Numbered from the stretch's first letter, positions 26,368 through 35,811 are shown. The stretch: DNA of 64,000 bases from Paenibacillus sacheonensis (GCF_009909195.1 NZ_JAAAMU010000010.1:159573-223572), one strand, 5' to 3'. Program-made: numbers and translations. The notes: generated from the letters alone by a model not told the origin.

Positions 26368-27312
26368 ATGCGCATCGTATTTATGGGAACGCCGGCATTC
26401 GCGGTCGCTTCGCTGGAAGCTGTCTTGGCTGCGGGCCATGCCGTCGAGCTTGTCGTCACCCAGCCGGATCGGCCGAAGGGACGCAAAAAAACATTGACGC
26501 CGCCTCCGGTCAAGGAAGCGGCGCTTCTGCGCGGCTTGCCCGTGGAACAGCCGGAGCGGCTGCGCGGCTCCGAGACGGCGGCGCGAATAGCCGAGCTGAA
26601 GCCGGATCTGATCGTAACGGCGGCTTACGGGCAAATTCTGCCCAAAGCCGTGCTTGACGTGCCGCGGCTTGGCTGCATCAACGTGCATGGCTCGCTCCTT
26701 CCGAAATATCGCGGCGGCGCGCCGATTCAGCGCGCCATCATGGGCGGCGAGACGAAGACCGGCGTCACCATCATGTATATGGCCGAGGGACTCGATACCG
26801 GCGATATGATCAGCGTCGCGGAACTGCCGATCACGGACAAGGATACTTCCGGCACGCTGTTCGAGAAACTGACGGAGACAGGCGCGAAGCTGCTGGCGGA
26901 GACGCTCCCGTCCATCGAAGCGGGAACCGTTCAGGCGATCCCGCAAAATCATGACGAAGCGACCTACGCGCCGAACTTGACCCGCGACGACGAACGCATC
27001 GATTGGAACCGTCCGGCGCGGGCGATCTACGACCAAGTCCGCGGCCTTTCGCCGATGGCCGGCGGGTTCACGCTGTGGAACGGCGAACCTTTTAAAATAT
27101 GGGGCTGCACGATCGAGAAGCGCTCCGCATCGGCTGCGCCGGGGACGGTTCTAGCCGTGTCCGGCGAAGGCATCGTGGTTCAAACCGGCGAAGACGCGCT
27201 GCTGTTGACGCTCATCCAGCCTTCCGGCAAGAAAGCGATGCCTGCTGCCGATTGGCTGCTCGGCGCTCGGCTGGCGCCGGGATCCGTCTTCGGATCCGGA
27301 GGTGAAGCATGA
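26368..27312 (+). CDS. fmt: Methionyl-tRNA formyltransferase
   Basis: Transfers a formyl group from 10-formyl-tetrahydrofolate to initiator Met-tRNA. The 314-residue protein has an N-terminal Rossmann formyltransferase domain (RIVFMGTPAFAV, NVHGSLLPKYRGGAPIQRA with the catalytic Asn-His pair, and GLDTGDM) and a C-terminal tRNA-binding domain beginning about residue 205. Length is typical. It starts 4 bp after def and overlaps rsmB by 4 bp (ATGA). Confidence 0.97.
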   Translation: MRIVFMGTPAFAVASLEAVLAAGHAVELVVTQPDRPKGRKKTLTPPPVKEAALLRGLPVEQPERLRGSETAARIAELKPDLIVTAAYGQILPKAVLDVPRLGCINVHGSLLPKYRGGAPIQRAIMGGETKTGVTIMYMAEGLDTGDMISVAELPITDKDTSGTLFEKLTETGAKLLAETLPSIEAGTVQAIPQNHDEATYAPNLTRDDERIDWNRPARAIYDQVRGLSPMAGGFTLWNGEPFKIWGCTIEKRSASAAPGTVLAVSGEGIVVQTGEDALLLTLIQPSGKKAMPAADWLLGARLAPGSVFGSGGEA

Positions 27313-28916
27313 GCGCCGACGGCAGCAAAGGGACGGCAGGAAACAAAAGGGCGGTTGGCGGCAAAGGGAATGCCGGAAGCAAAGCGGCTGGCGGAAACGG
27401 ACAAGCCCAGGCTGTGAAGCCGGCAGGAACGAAGCCCGCGGGTTCGTCTAATAAAGGGCATGGGAAGTTTGCCCCGCGCGGCAAACGGCCCGGCGGCCGC
27501 AGCGGTCATAAGCCGGGACCGCAAGCGAGTCCGAAGCCGGAACCGCGGCGCAAAACAGCTCGCGAGGTCGCGCTGGACACGCTGGTTCGCGTGGCGGAAA
27601 GCGGTGCCTACAGCAATTTGCAGCTGAATCGCTCACTGGAGGATTCGGGGCTTTCGAAGCCGGACGCGGGACTCGCGACCGAGCTCGTGTACGGAACGAT
27701 TCAGCACCAGCGGCTGCTCGACGAGCGGTTGAATGCGCTCATTACGAAGGGTTTCAACAAATTGACGCCTTGGGTGCTCGTGCTCCTTCGAATGAGTGCG
27801 TACCAGCTGCTTCTGCTTGATCGCATCCCGGCTCACGCGGCCGTCAACGAAGCGGTCGTCATTGCCAAACGCCGCGGCCATAGCGGGATCTCCGGCATGG
27901 TCAACGGCGTTCTCCGTAATATGGAGCGCAATCTAACCGAACTGAGACAGCCGATCGAGCTTGCGGACCCGGTACTTCGAATCGGGATTGCGCATTCGTA
28001 TCCCGACTGGCTGGTCAAACGATGGATCGCGAAGTACGGCGTCGAGACGGCGGAGCAGATCTGCGCGTCGGGGAACGAACGGCCGCACAGCAGCCTGCGC
28101 GTGAATCCGCTCAAGCTCTCGCGCGAGAAAGCCGAATCGCTGTTAATGGAATCCGGCTTCGAATCGGCGCCGTCCGCGCTTGCCGTGGAAGGAATTATCG
28201 TAAGCGGCGGCGGGAACCTGGCCATGACGGACGGCTATAAGAACGGCTGGTGGTCTTTGCAGGACGAGAGCTCCATGCTGGTTGCGGACGTCTGCGCGCC
28301 CGAGCCGGGCATGCGCGTGCTGGACTGCTGCGCCGCGCCGGGCGGCAAGACGACCCATCTCGCGGAGCTGATGGAGGACCGGGGAGAGATCGTCGCCAAC
28401 GACGTCCATCCGCACAAGCGGCAGCTCATCGAAGAGCATGCCGCCCGATTGGGCCTGAGCGCCGTTCATACCGTCGTAGGCGATGCCGGGACGCTGTCCG
28501 AGCGGTACGCGCCGGGCAGCTTCGATCTCGTGCTGCTGGATGCGCCATGCTCGGGGTTCGGGGTCATTCGGCGCAAGCCGGAGATCAAGTGGACCAAATC
28601 CGAGGCGGATATCGCCGCGATCGCTTCGCTTCAAACGCAGCTGCTGGACGAAGCCGCGAAGCTCGTGCGTCCGGGCGGTACGCTCGTATACAGCACCTGC
28701 ACGATCGAGCAGGACGAAAACGAGCAGCAGGTACTGAAATTCCTGTCCCGCTGCGAATCCTTTAAGCTGGATGCCGATTGGCCCGAGCGCGTCTTGCAGC
28801 CGCTGCGGTCGAAGGGAATCGTCGGTGACGGCTTCGAAGGCATGGTACAGCTGCTGCCGCAGCATTTCGGAAGCGACGGTTTCTTCATCGCCCGTTTGAA
28901 ACGCTCGGCCGAGTAG
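27309..28916 (+). CDS. rsmB: 16S rRNA (cytosine-967-C5)-methyltransferase RsmB with basic N-terminal extension
   Basis: A 535-residue RsmB/Fmu-type m5C methyltransferase. The first ~80 residues are a Gly/Lys/Ala-rich, probably disordered basic tail (for example KRAVGGKGNAGSKAAGGNGQ) absent from the B. subtilis protein as I recall it. Then an NusB-like RNA-binding domain (about 85-225, AREVALDTLVRVAESGAY) and the Rossmann domain with DCCAAPGGKTTHLAE, the catalytic DAPCSGFGVIRRKPEIKW and YSTCTIEQDENEQQV. The start overlaps fmt. The tail may help binding to rRNA (inference). Confidence 0.92.
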   Translation: MSADGSKGTAGNKRAVGGKGNAGSKAAGGNGQAQAVKPAGTKPAGSSNKGHGKFAPRGKRPGGRSGHKPGPQASPKPEPRRKTAREVALDTLVRVAESGAYSNLQLNRSLEDSGLSKPDAGLATELVYGTIQHQRLLDERLNALITKGFNKLTPWVLVLLRMSAYQLLLLDRIPAHAAVNEAVVIAKRRGHSGISGMVNGVLRNMERNLTELRQPIELADPVLRIGIAHSYPDWLVKRWIAKYGVETAEQICASGNERPHSSLRVNPLKLSREKAESLLMESGFESAPSALAVEGIIVSGGGNLAMTDGYKNGWWSLQDESSMLVADVCAPEPGMRVLDCCAAPGGKTTHLAELMEDRGEIVANDVHPHKRQLIEEHAARLGLSAVHTVVGDAGTLSERYAPGSFDLVLLDAPCSGFGVIRRKPEIKWTKSEADIAAIASLQTQLLDEAAKLVRPGGTLVYSTCTIEQDENEQQVLKFLSRCESFKLDADWPERVLQPLRSKGIVGDGFEGMVQLLPQHFGSDGFFIARLKRSAE

Positions 28917-28946
28917 AACCACCTGCCAAAATAGAACGTCACCCAT

Positions 28947-28987
28947 GCCCATAACGGCTCTAAAGTGGCCTGTTATGGGCGTTTGTG
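28947..28987 (+). terminator. Hairpin after rsmB, weak terminator
   Basis: GCCCATAAC (28947-28955) pairs perfectly with GTTATGGGC (28972-28980), but the following T run is short (GTTTGT). Confidence 0.5.
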
Positions 28988-29059
28988 GTAAAATAACGAT
29001 GGCGGTTCCCGCGCAGGGAAGCGTCATGAAAATTTTGCAAAGAAATAGGTGTTTAACCG

Positions 29060-30106
29060 ATGAAACCGTTCATCTACGACTATACGCTGGAGCAGCTGCA
29101 AGATTGGATGAAAGAGAACGGCGAGTCCGCATTCCGCGGCACGCAGCTGTTCGAGTGGCTCTATGTGAAGCGCGTCAAGAGCTTCGAGGACATGAGCAAT
29201 TTATCCAAAGCGCTTCGGGAGAAGCTTGAAGACCATTTCCAATTCGTGACCCTCAGCGAAATCACCAAGTTCGAATCCAAGGACGGCACGGTGAAATTCC
29301 TGTTCGGCCTGCACGACAATCATGCGATCGAAACGGTCATCATGCGCCACAGCTACGGCAACAGCATTTGCGTCACGACGCAGGTCGGCTGCCGGATCGG
29401 CTGCACGTTCTGCGCTTCGACGCTGGGCGGACTGAAGCGCAACCTGACGGCCGGCGAGATCGTCGCGCAGGTCGTTGTCGCGCAGCAAATGCTGGATGCG
29501 ACGAACGAGCGCGTCTCCAGTATCGTCATCATGGGTTCCGGCGAGCCGTTCGAGAACTACGACGCCACGATGACGTTCCTTCGTCTGATGATTCATGACA
29601 AGGGACTGAACATCGGCCAGCGCCACATCACGGTGTCGACGAGCGGCATCGTGCCGAGCATGTACAAGTTCGCCGAAGAGAACACGCAGATTAACCTGGC
29701 CATCTCGATCCACGCGCCGAACGATAAGCTCCGTTCCAAGCTCATGCCGGTCAACCGCCGTTTCCATTTCGAGGAAGTGATGGAAGCCTGCCGGAACTAC
29801 ATCGCGAAGACGGGACGCCGCATTACGTTCGAATACGCCTTGATCGGCGGCGTGAACGACCAGAGCGAACATGCGGAAGAACTGGCCCAAGTGCTCAAGG
29901 GCATGCTTTGCCATGTTAACTTGATTCCGGTCAACCATGTGCCGGAGCGGGATTACGTGCGCACGCCGCGCGAGCAGATTTTCGAGTTCCACCGTATTTT
30001 AGAGAAAAACAAAATCAATGCCACCATCCGCAGAGAACAGGGACATGACATTGCAGCGGCTTGCGGACAACTACGTGCTAAACATATGGAGTCTACGGCG
30101 GGGTGA
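29060..30106 (+). CDS. rlmN: Dual-specificity 23S rRNA / tRNA adenine-C2 methyltransferase RlmN
   Basis: Radical-SAM enzyme that methylates A2503 of 23S rRNA and A37 of some tRNAs. The 348-residue protein holds the iron-sulfur cysteines C111, C115 and C118 ([11 protein letters not shown]), the QVGCRIGC context, [21 protein letters not shown] and a C-terminal conserved Cys in IAAACGQL. Length is usual. Its start has only a modest ribosome site (AATAGGTG). It lies 143 bp after rsmB and its stop lies 6 bp ahead of the phosphatase start. Confidence 0.96.
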   Translation: MKPFIYDYTLEQLQDWMKENGESAFRGTQLFEWLYVKRVKSFEDMSNLSKALREKLEDHFQFVTLSEITKFESKDGTVKFLFGLHDNHAIETVIMRHSYGNSICVTTQVGCRIGCTFCASTLGGLKRNLTAGEIVAQVVVAQQMLDATNERVSSIVIMGSGEPFENYDATMTFLRLMIHDKGLNIGQRHITVSTSGIVPSMYKFAEENTQINLAISIHAPNDKLRSKLMPVNRRFHFEEVMEACRNYIAKTGRRITFEYALIGGVNDQSEHAEELAQVLKGMLCHVNLIPVNHVPERDYVRTPREQIFEFHRILEKNKINATIRREQGHDIAAACGQLRAKHMESTAG

Positions 30107-30112
30107 TGAGTC

Positions 30113-30868
30113 TTGAAAATGGCTTTGCGGAGTGATATCGGAAGAATTCGACTCGTAAATGAAGACCGGGGCTGGTGCGAGGAGCTGGAACCCGGTCTTG
30201 TCGTAGCTATCGTTGCCGACGGCATGGGCGGCCACCAAGCAGGCGACGTGGCCAGCAGGCTTGCCGTCGATACGTTTCGCGAAGCGGTGCAGGGTTCCAC
30301 GGCGGCATTGACCGTTGACGAACGAAAAACACTGATTAGCCAGGCTATTCTGCAAGCCAATGAAGTCGTGTACGACACGGCATCCAACAACGAGCAGTAC
30401 CATAACATGGGCACGACGGTCGTAGCGGCGCTGCTGACCGATGCGAACGGCGTTATCGGCCACATCGGAGACAGCCGCGCCTATCAATGGCGGGACGGCG
30501 TGCTTACGCAAGTGACGGAAGACCATACGCTCGTGAACGAGCTGGTGAAATCCGGCCAAATTACGCCGGAGGAAGCCGCGAAGCATCCGCGCCGCAATGT
30601 GCTGACACGGGCATTGGGCACGGACGAGCAGGTAGAGGTGGACGTCAAGGGCATTTCATGGCAGAAGGACGATCTGCTGTTAATTTGCAGCGACGGACTT
30701 TCCAGCATGATCGATGCGGCGGCAATCATCGAAACGCTGCAGCAGGACGAGCTGGATCTTGACCAGAAGGCCGACAGGCTCGTTCAATTGGCGCTGCAGG
30801 CAGGCGGGGATGACAATATAACCGTCATACTGCTGCATCATGCCGAAGACACAGAGCTTGAGGGGTGA
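30113..30868 (+). CDS. prpC: PP2C-family Ser/Thr protein phosphatase (PrpC/Stp)
   Basis: Dephosphorylates proteins phosphorylated by the adjacent PrkC kinase. The 251-residue PP2C fold has the metal-binding blocks VNEDRG, VADGMGGHQAGDVAS, GHIGDSRAY, LTRALGTDE and SDGLSS, plus GGDDNITVI. The TTG start at 30113 gives MKMALRSDIG, which lines up with the known PrpC N-terminus (MLTALKTDTG); GGGGTGAT lies 6 bases upstream. The last codons overlap the region where prkC initiates. Confidence 0.95.
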   Translation: MKMALRSDIGRIRLVNEDRGWCEELEPGLVVAIVADGMGGHQAGDVASRLAVDTFREAVQGSTAALTVDERKTLISQAILQANEVVYDTASNNEQYHNMGTTVVAALLTDANGVIGHIGDSRAYQWRDGVLTQVTEDHTLVNELVKSGQITPEEAAKHPRRNVLTRALGTDEQVEVDVKGISWQKDDLLLICSDGLSSMIDAAAIIETLQQDELDLDQKADRLVQLALQAGGDDNITVILLHHAEDTELEG

Positions 30869-30873
30869 TCGAC

Positions 30874-33081
30874 ATGATAGGACATGAGCTTGGCGGAAGG
30901 TATGAAATATTGACTCGAATCGGCGGAGGCGGCATGGCGCTTGTTTACAAGGCGCATGACGTGCTGTTGAACCGCAACGTCGCCGTCAAAGTGCTTCGCC
31001 AGCAATTCGTACATGACGAGGAGTTCATTCGCCGTTTCAGGCGGGAAGCCCAATCCGCCGCGGCTCTTTCGCATCCCAACGTCGTCAGCATTTACGACGT
31101 GGGCCAGGAAGAAGATACGCACTATATCGTCATGGAGTACGTCGAAGGCAACAACCTGAACGAAATCATCAAGGAACGCGCTCCGCTGCAGGCGGAAGAA
31201 GCGGTCCGCATCGCAGCTCAGATTTGCGATGCCTTGGAACACGCGCATCATAACCAAATCATTCATCGCGATATTAAGCCTCATAATATATTGATCGGCA
31301 AGAACGGACGCGTGAAGGTAACGGATTTCGGCATCGCGCGCGCGGTGACGTCGTCCACGATCACGCAGACCGGCTCCATGGTCGGTTCGGTTCATTATTT
31401 TTCACCCGAGCATGCCAAAGGAACCGCGACCGGCGAGAAATCGGACTTGTATTCCCTCGGCATCGTGCTCTATCAGATGCTGACAGGCAAACTTCCCTTT
31501 CTGGGCGAGAGCCCGATCAGCGTGGCGCTCAAGCATTTGCAGGAAACGTTCGCGGAACCGCGGGAACTCAATCCGTACATACCGCAGAGCGTGGAGAACG
31601 TCATTCTGAGAGCAATGCGCAAGAATCCCAACGAGCGTTACCATTCGGCTGCGGATATGCTGAGGGATCTCGAAACCTGTCTGAAGCCAGAGCGGCTGCG
31701 CGAACCGAAGGTCGAGTTCAGCAACCCTGACTTCGACGAGACGCGCGTGATGCCGGCGATCCGCGGCAATCTCTCGGACACGCTGGCTGCTTCTCAAGCT
31801 GCCGCCAGGGCCGACAAGGCGCCGCTGGCTCCGGAACGCATCGAACGCGACAGGACTGCCTACGTCAAGGAGCGTCCGTCCGCGGCGGCTGTCGCCGCGC
31901 AGCAGGAGACGCCGGCGGACTCGGACGATCGGTGGGACTCCAGCGGCCTAGACGATAAACGGAAGCGCAAATGGGTGAAGCCCGTCGTGACGGTCGCTTC
32001 CACGCTCATCGTGATCGCGCTTGTGTATTGGGGCGCGATGACGGTGCTCGGCTGGTTCGACATCGAGGAAGTCGCGGTGCCGAATGTCGTCAACATGACC
32101 GAGACCGACGCGCGGAACGCGCTGGATAAAGCCGGATTGAAGGTCGAGGAGCCTACGGTTCGCACCGATAAGGAAGGCGTCGCGAAGGATATCGTGTACG
32201 AGCAGTCCAAACCGAACCAGCGCGTTAAGGTCGGCTCGTTCATCAAGCTCTACGTGAGTACGGGACCTGAGATGAAAACGGCGGAAAACTATCTCGGCAA
32301 AGATTACGAGGATGCCGTAGCGGCGTTGGTCGCTCTTGGCGTCGACGAGAAACGAATCGGCAAGGATGAAATATACAGCGACGAAACGCCGGGCTCGGTA
32401 TTGGAGCAGTCGCCCCAGGCCGGAGAGGCATTCGATCCGAAGAAGGCTGAATTCCATTTGACCGTCAGCCAAGGCAAGGAAACGCTGAAGATGCCGAAGC
32501 TCATCGATCTGAAACAGACCACGGCGATCGATCTGATCCGTTCCAAAGGCTTGACGATCAACGAAGCCGATATCGTCTTCGAGCCGAGCTACAAGGAGAA
32601 AGGCACGGTCATTGCCCAATATCCGTATGATCCGGATGCCGAGGTGTCCAAAGGCGCGGCCATTACGATCACGGTCAGCTCCGGGACGCCCGATGACGCG
32701 CTCGAGTACACGTTCAATATGATTATCTCACCGGCGCAGGCGGGCAAAACGAGCGAAATCCGCATCGTTTACAGCGACGCTACAGGCGAAAAGATCGAAT
32801 GGGGCAAACGCAAGATCAAGGATACGCAGCCGTTCCCCGTCAAAGTAACGCTGGCGCCGAATACGGAAGCCAAAGTGGAGATTTACCGGGATAAGCAGCT
32901 CGTGGACACGTTCTCGAAAACGTACGAAGAAGTACAATCGGGTGCGGACTCACCGCCGGAAACGATACCTGGCCAAGACGAGCCGCCTCCGGATCAGCCA
33001 GCAAATGCCGAGGAGAATTCAACTAATGGCAGTACGAACGCAAACACAGACGAGACAACGGACACGGGAAGCGAGCAATAA
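30874..33081 (+). CDS. prkC: Ser/Thr protein kinase with PASTA domains (PrkC/Stk1)
   Basis: A 735-residue membrane kinase. Residues 1-275 form a Hanks-type kinase: GGGGMALVYKA (glycine loop), AVKVLR (Lys), HRDIKPHNIL (catalytic loop), DFGIA. A charged juxtamembrane linker follows, then one membrane helix (KPVVTVASTLIVIALVYWGA) and three PASTA repeats that bind muropeptides outside the cell. The C-terminal tail is acidic and Pro/Asn/Thr-rich. PrkC triggers spore germination in response to peptidoglycan fragments in B. subtilis. ATG 30874 is preferred (GAGGGG 8 bases upstream, aligns with the family start); a GTG at 30865 overlapping prpC is an alternative. Its 3' end overlaps rsgA by 56 bp. 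Confidence 0.95.
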   Translation: MIGHELGGRYEILTRIGGGGMALVYKAHDVLLNRNVAVKVLRQQFVHDEEFIRRFRREAQSAAALSHPNVVSIYDVGQEEDTHYIVMEYVEGNNLNEIIKERAPLQAEEAVRIAAQICDALEHAHHNQIIHRDIKPHNILIGKNGRVKVTDFGIARAVTSSTITQTGSMVGSVHYFSPEHAKGTATGEKSDLYSLGIVLYQMLTGKLPFLGESPISVALKHLQETFAEPRELNPYIPQSVENVILRAMRKNPNERYHSAADMLRDLETCLKPERLREPKVEFSNPDFDETRVMPAIRGNLSDTLAASQAAARADKAPLAPERIERDRTAYVKERPSAAAVAAQQETPADSDDRWDSSGLDDKRKRKWVKPVVTVASTLIVIALVYWGAMTVLGWFDIEEVAVPNVVNMTETDARNALDKAGLKVEEPTVRTDKEGVAKDIVYEQSKPNQRVKVGSFIKLYVSTGPEMKTAENYLGKDYEDAVAALVALGVDEKRIGKDEIYSDETPGSVLEQSPQAGEAFDPKKAEFHLTVSQGKETLKMPKLIDLKQTTAIDLIRSKGLTINEADIVFEPSYKEKGTVIAQYPYDPDAEVSKGAAITITVSSGTPDDALEYTFNMIISPAQAGKTSEIRIVYSDATGEKIEWGKRKIKDTQPFPVKVTLAPNTEAKVEIYRDKQLVDTFSKTYEEVQSGADSPPETIPGQDEPPPDQPANAEENSTNGSTNANTDETTDTGSEQ

Positions 33082-33997
33082 CGACGCAAGGCATGGAAGG
33101 ATCGTCAAGGCGCTGAGCGGGTATTATTACGTGCGCCCGTCCGGCGCTCCATCGGATGCCGTTGTTATTCAGTGCAGGGCGCGCGGAATTTTCAAGAAAC
33201 GCGGCGAATCGCCGCTGGTCGGCGATATGGTCGATTTCGAGGAGACGGAGAACGGCGAAGGCGCGGTCAATGCCATACATCCGCGATCCTCGGAGTTGAT
33301 CAGGCCGCCCGTGGCGAACGTGAATCTGGCCGTATTGGTCTTCTCCGTAACGGAGCCGGCGCTGAACCTGCAGCTGCTCGACAAGTTTCTTGTTCATATC
33401 GAGCATGCCGGCATCGAAGCCGTACTATGCTTAAGTAAACAGGATTTGGCGGAAAATGGCGAGGATACGGCCGATGCTCGGCGGGCGATGTCCGATGTTC
33501 GCCGAATTTACGAGCCGATCGGATACGACGTGCTCGTGACGAGCTCGAAGCAGGGAGAGGGCACTTCTGAGCTCAAGGAAAGGCTTCAGGGCCATTTGGC
33601 GGTGTTTGCCGGCCAATCCGGCGTCGGGAAATCTTCGCTGCTGAACGCGCTCGTACCGGGGCTGACGCTGGAAACGAACGAAATCAGCAATCGGCTCGGA
33701 CGCGGGAAGCATACGACGCGGCATGTAGAACTGATCGACATCGGCGGCGGCTTCGTCGCGGATACGCCCGGCTTCAGCCAATTGGATTTCACCGAGCTCG
33801 GCATCGAGGAGCTGGGCACCTGCTTCAAAGAAATGAGAGAATTGTCGTCTTCCTGCAAGTTTCGCGGCTGCACGCATATCCATGAACCGGAATGCGCGGT
33901 GCTCGAAGCGCTCGGCAAGGGGGAGATCGCGCCAAGCCGGCACGCGAATTACGTGCTGTTCATGGCGGAGATGAAAGAGAAAAAGCGGAGGTACTGA
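33026..33997 (+). CDS. rsgA: Ribosome small-subunit biogenesis GTPase RsgA
   Basis: A 323-residue circularly permuted GTPase that matures the 30S subunit. It has an N-terminal OB fold ([16 protein letters not shown]), LSKQD (G4), [14 protein letters not shown] (G1), DTPGFSQL (G3) and a C-terminal zinc motif with [17 protein letters not shown] 33026 lies inside the prkC gene, with AGGAG 10 bases upstream; this start gives the normal N-terminus, so a 56-bp overlap between the two frames is real. rpe starts 1 bp after its stop. Confidence 0.94.
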   Translation: MAVRTQTQTRQRTREASNNDARHGRIVKALSGYYYVRPSGAPSDAVVIQCRARGIFKKRGESPLVGDMVDFEETENGEGAVNAIHPRSSELIRPPVANVNLAVLVFSVTEPALNLQLLDKFLVHIEHAGIEAVLCLSKQDLAENGEDTADARRAMSDVRRIYEPIGYDVLVTSSKQGEGTSELKERLQGHLAVFAGQSGVGKSSLLNALVPGLTLETNEISNRLGRGKHTTRHVELIDIGGGFVADTPGFSQLDFTELGIEELGTCFKEMRELSSSCKFRGCTHIHEPECAVLEALGKGEIAPSRHANYVLFMAEMKEKKRRY

Positions 33998-33998
33998 A

Positions 33999-34643
33999 AT
34001 GACTATCATTGCACCATCGATCCTGTCCGCGGACTTCGCGGCGCTCGCAGAAGAAATCAAAGACGTAGATCGCGCCGGAGCGGATTGGATACACATCGAC
34101 GTCATGGATGGCCATTTCGTGCCCACGCTGACGTTCGGACCGATGATCATTCAAGCCGTAAGACCGGCGACGAAGCTCGTATTCGACGTTCATCTAATGA
34201 TTGAACGGCCGGAGCTTCATATCCCGAACTACGTCGCAGCCGGCGCGGACCGGATTACCGTCCATGCGGAAGCGTGCGTGCATCTGCACCGCGTCATTCA
34301 TCAAATCAAAGAAGCCGGTCTGCCGGCGGGGGTAGCGCTCAACCCGGCAACGCCTTTAAGCGCATTGGAGAACGTCCTGGACGATGTCGACATGGTGCTG
34401 CTCATGACCGTTAACCCCGGTTTCGGCGGACAAAAGTTTATCCCGCAATCCTTGAACAAGATTCGCGGCCTGCGGGCTATGCTGGCGGAGCGAGGACGGG
34501 GAGACGTGCTCATTCAAGTCGATGGCGGCATTAACGCCGAGACTGCGCCGCTCGTCAGGGAAGCCGGCGCGACGGCATTCGTAGCAGGCAGCGCCGTCTT
34601 TAACGAACGGGATCGCGCCGCAGCCATCGCTGCGCTGCGTTAA
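33999..34643 (+). CDS. rpe: Ribulose-phosphate 3-epimerase
   Basis: Interconverts ribulose 5-phosphate and xylulose 5-phosphate in the pentose phosphate pathway. The 214-residue TIM barrel shows [27 protein letters not shown] (metal ligands), [20 protein letters not shown] and VDGGI. Length is standard. It begins 1 bp after rsgA and belongs to the same transcript; the rsgA-rpe order is as in B. subtilis. Confidence 0.97.
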   Translation: MTIIAPSILSADFAALAEEIKDVDRAGADWIHIDVMDGHFVPTLTFGPMIIQAVRPATKLVFDVHLMIERPELHIPNYVAAGADRITVHAEACVHLHRVIHQIKEAGLPAGVALNPATPLSALENVLDDVDMVLLMTVNPGFGGQKFIPQSLNKIRGLRAMLAERGRGDVLIQVDGGINAETAPLVREAGATAFVAGSAVFNERDRAAAIAALR

Positions 34644-34653
34644 GGAGCGGCCG

Positions 34654-34911
34654 ATGGGCGAACGACTGAAGAAAGGCCTTCTGCTGCTGGTATACAGTGC
34701 CGGCTGCGGCATATTCTTATTCGTGTTCACGATCATGAAAGGCATGGCGAACCTTGTGTTCTCCCTGCTTGCCATTCTGATCGCGATTCATTATTTCAAA
34801 CGGTTTTCCTCGATCCGCTCGCGGGTTGCGTTTATCGTGACGGCGCTGCTCATTTTCTTTATTTCCGTCTTTATTTACGCGGTGATTACGGCATCGCAAA
34901 CCGCTCCCTGA
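34654..34911 (+). CDS. Small membrane protein, function unknown
   Basis: An 85-residue protein with a short basic N-terminus and three hydrophobic stretches: residues 7-28 (LLLLVYSAGCGIFLFVFTIM), 30-46 and 58-80 (VAFIVTALLIFFISVFIYAV). I do not recognise a family. AAGGAG lies 6 bases before the ATG, 10 bp after rpe, so it is the last gene of that transcript; a terminator follows at 34988. In B. subtilis this slot between rpe and spoVM holds a thiamine pyrophosphokinase gene, which is not here. Confidence 0.7.
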   Translation: MGERLKKGLLLLVYSAGCGIFLFVFTIMKGMANLVFSLLAILIAIHYFKRFSSIRSRVAFIVTALLIFFISVFIYAVITASQTAP

Positions 34912-34987
34912 GTGGCGTCAGAGAGAGAGCCTTAATAGAAGCCAAGTAGGACGGATTGGAATAGGACAGTCCTCGGGCGCATAGGAT

Positions 34988-35022
34988 GGTTACATGAACG
35001 AACGTTCTTGTAGCCTTTTTTT
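34988..35022 (+). terminator. Terminator after the rpe transcript
   Basis: GGTTACA (34988-34994) pairs with TGTAGCC (35009-35015) with further pairing inside (GAAC/GTTC), followed by T7. Confidence 0.75.
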
Positions 35023-35063
35023 GTGGGAACTTGGAGGCAGGGAACTGTTGCGGATGTTTATAT

Positions 35064-35100
35064 CCTGCCGTTAGGGTAGGTTTTGCGGCAGGCAAAACCT
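35064..35100 (+). promoter_or_regulatory. Two mutually exclusive hairpins upstream of spoVM
   Basis: CCTGCCG (35064-35070) can pair with CGGCAGG (35086-35092), or AGGTTTTGC (35078-35086) with GCAAAACCT (35092-35100). The 3' arm of the first overlaps the arms and loop of the second. No T run follows. The rest of the 302-bp gap between the membrane protein gene and spoVM shows nothing else I can name. Confidence 0.45.
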
Positions 35101-35213
35101 TACTTGGGCTTAATGGATCGGAGTGCGTTCGTTCGCGTTCCGGCTGAATGAAGAGACGGCAGTCAACCTGCAGGTTCGACGAGGTTCCAGCAAATGCTTA
35201 GGAGGGGTGGAGC

Positions 35214-35294
35214 ATGAAATTTTACACGATCAAACTGCCGAAGTTTTTGGGTGGCTTTGTGAAGGCGATTCTAAATACGTTTCAGAAGAGCTAG
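35214..35294 (+). CDS. spoVM: Stage V sporulation protein M
   Basis: A 26-residue amphipathic peptide that recognises the convex forespore membrane and anchors SpoIVA at the start of coat assembly. The translation begins MKFYTIKLPKFLGGFVKAIL and ends NTFQKS, matching SpoVM, including the helix-breaking Pro9. TAGGAGGGG lies 7 bases before the ATG. It sits between the rpe transcript and rpmB, its conserved position in Bacillales. It is easy to miss because of its size. Confidence 0.95.
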   Translation: MKFYTIKLPKFLGGFVKAILNTFQKS

Positions 35295-35392
35295 CGGCGC
35301 TCCGGCGGCTCCCCCTGGAACGACCCTGAGCACGCGAGTATACGAGCACGGAAGTCCGCTGGAACGGCGATAGCTTTCGTGCTTCGGCATGC

Positions 35393-35425
35393 AAAAAAGC
35401 ACCTGATGAGGATCAGGTGCTTTTT
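35393..35425. terminator. Bidirectional terminator between spoVM and rpmB
   Basis: A6, GCACCTGAT (35399-35407), GAGG loop, ATCAGGTGC (35412-35420), T5. It can serve spoVM on the plus strand and rpmB on the minus strand. Confidence 0.9.
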
Positions 35426-35443
35426 GTCCATGGGTTGATGCCG

Positions 35444-35632
35444 TTATACGCGAGTCACTTGGCCGGATTTCAGTGCGCGAGTGCTGACGTAAACGCGTTT
35501 TGGCTTACCGTTAACCAGAATTCTTACTTTCTGAACGTTAACGCCCCAAGTTCGGCGGGTTTTGTTGTTAGCGTGCGAAACGTTGTTACCTACACCAGGG
35601 CCTTTGCCCGTAATGAAACATTTGCGAGACAT
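35444..35632 (-). CDS. rpmB: 50S ribosomal protein L28
   Basis: A 62-residue L28: [20 protein letters not shown], then [17 protein letters not shown] and [11 protein letters not shown]. Only one of the early zinc-type cysteines is retained, so this is probably the zinc-free form (inference). The ATG at 35632 is set by GGGAGG 8 bases upstream. It reads opposite to the surrounding cluster, as in B. subtilis. Confidence 0.96.
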   Translation of the reverse strand: MSRKCFITGKGPGVGNNVSHANNKTRRTWGVNVQKVRILVNGKPKRVYVSTRALKSGQVTRV

Positions 35633-35679
35633 GGAATACACCTCCCTTGAAGAATCACTGCAAACAAACAGACTCCAAT

Positions 35680-35708
35680 ATAATAGCATATGTCCGGGCT
35701 TTCTACAA
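35680..35708 (-). promoter_or_regulatory. rpmB promoter
   Basis: On the minus strand TTGTAG (35708-35703), 17-base spacer, TATTAT (35685-35680), 48 bases ahead of the start codon. Confidence 0.6.
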
Positions 35709-35782
35709 GCGTTTGTCAATGATCGTTTATGCTACCTACAGCTTAAAAAATGATGAAAATAGTCGAGAATGGGGGGCTGGAC

Positions 35783-35811
35783 TTCAAAATCGTTCATTTT
35801 TATAGTACAAT
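35783..35811 (+). promoter_or_regulatory. Promoter for the yloU-fakA transcript
   Basis: TTCAAA (35783-35788), 17-base spacer, TACAAT (35806-35811). Confidence 0.6.
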
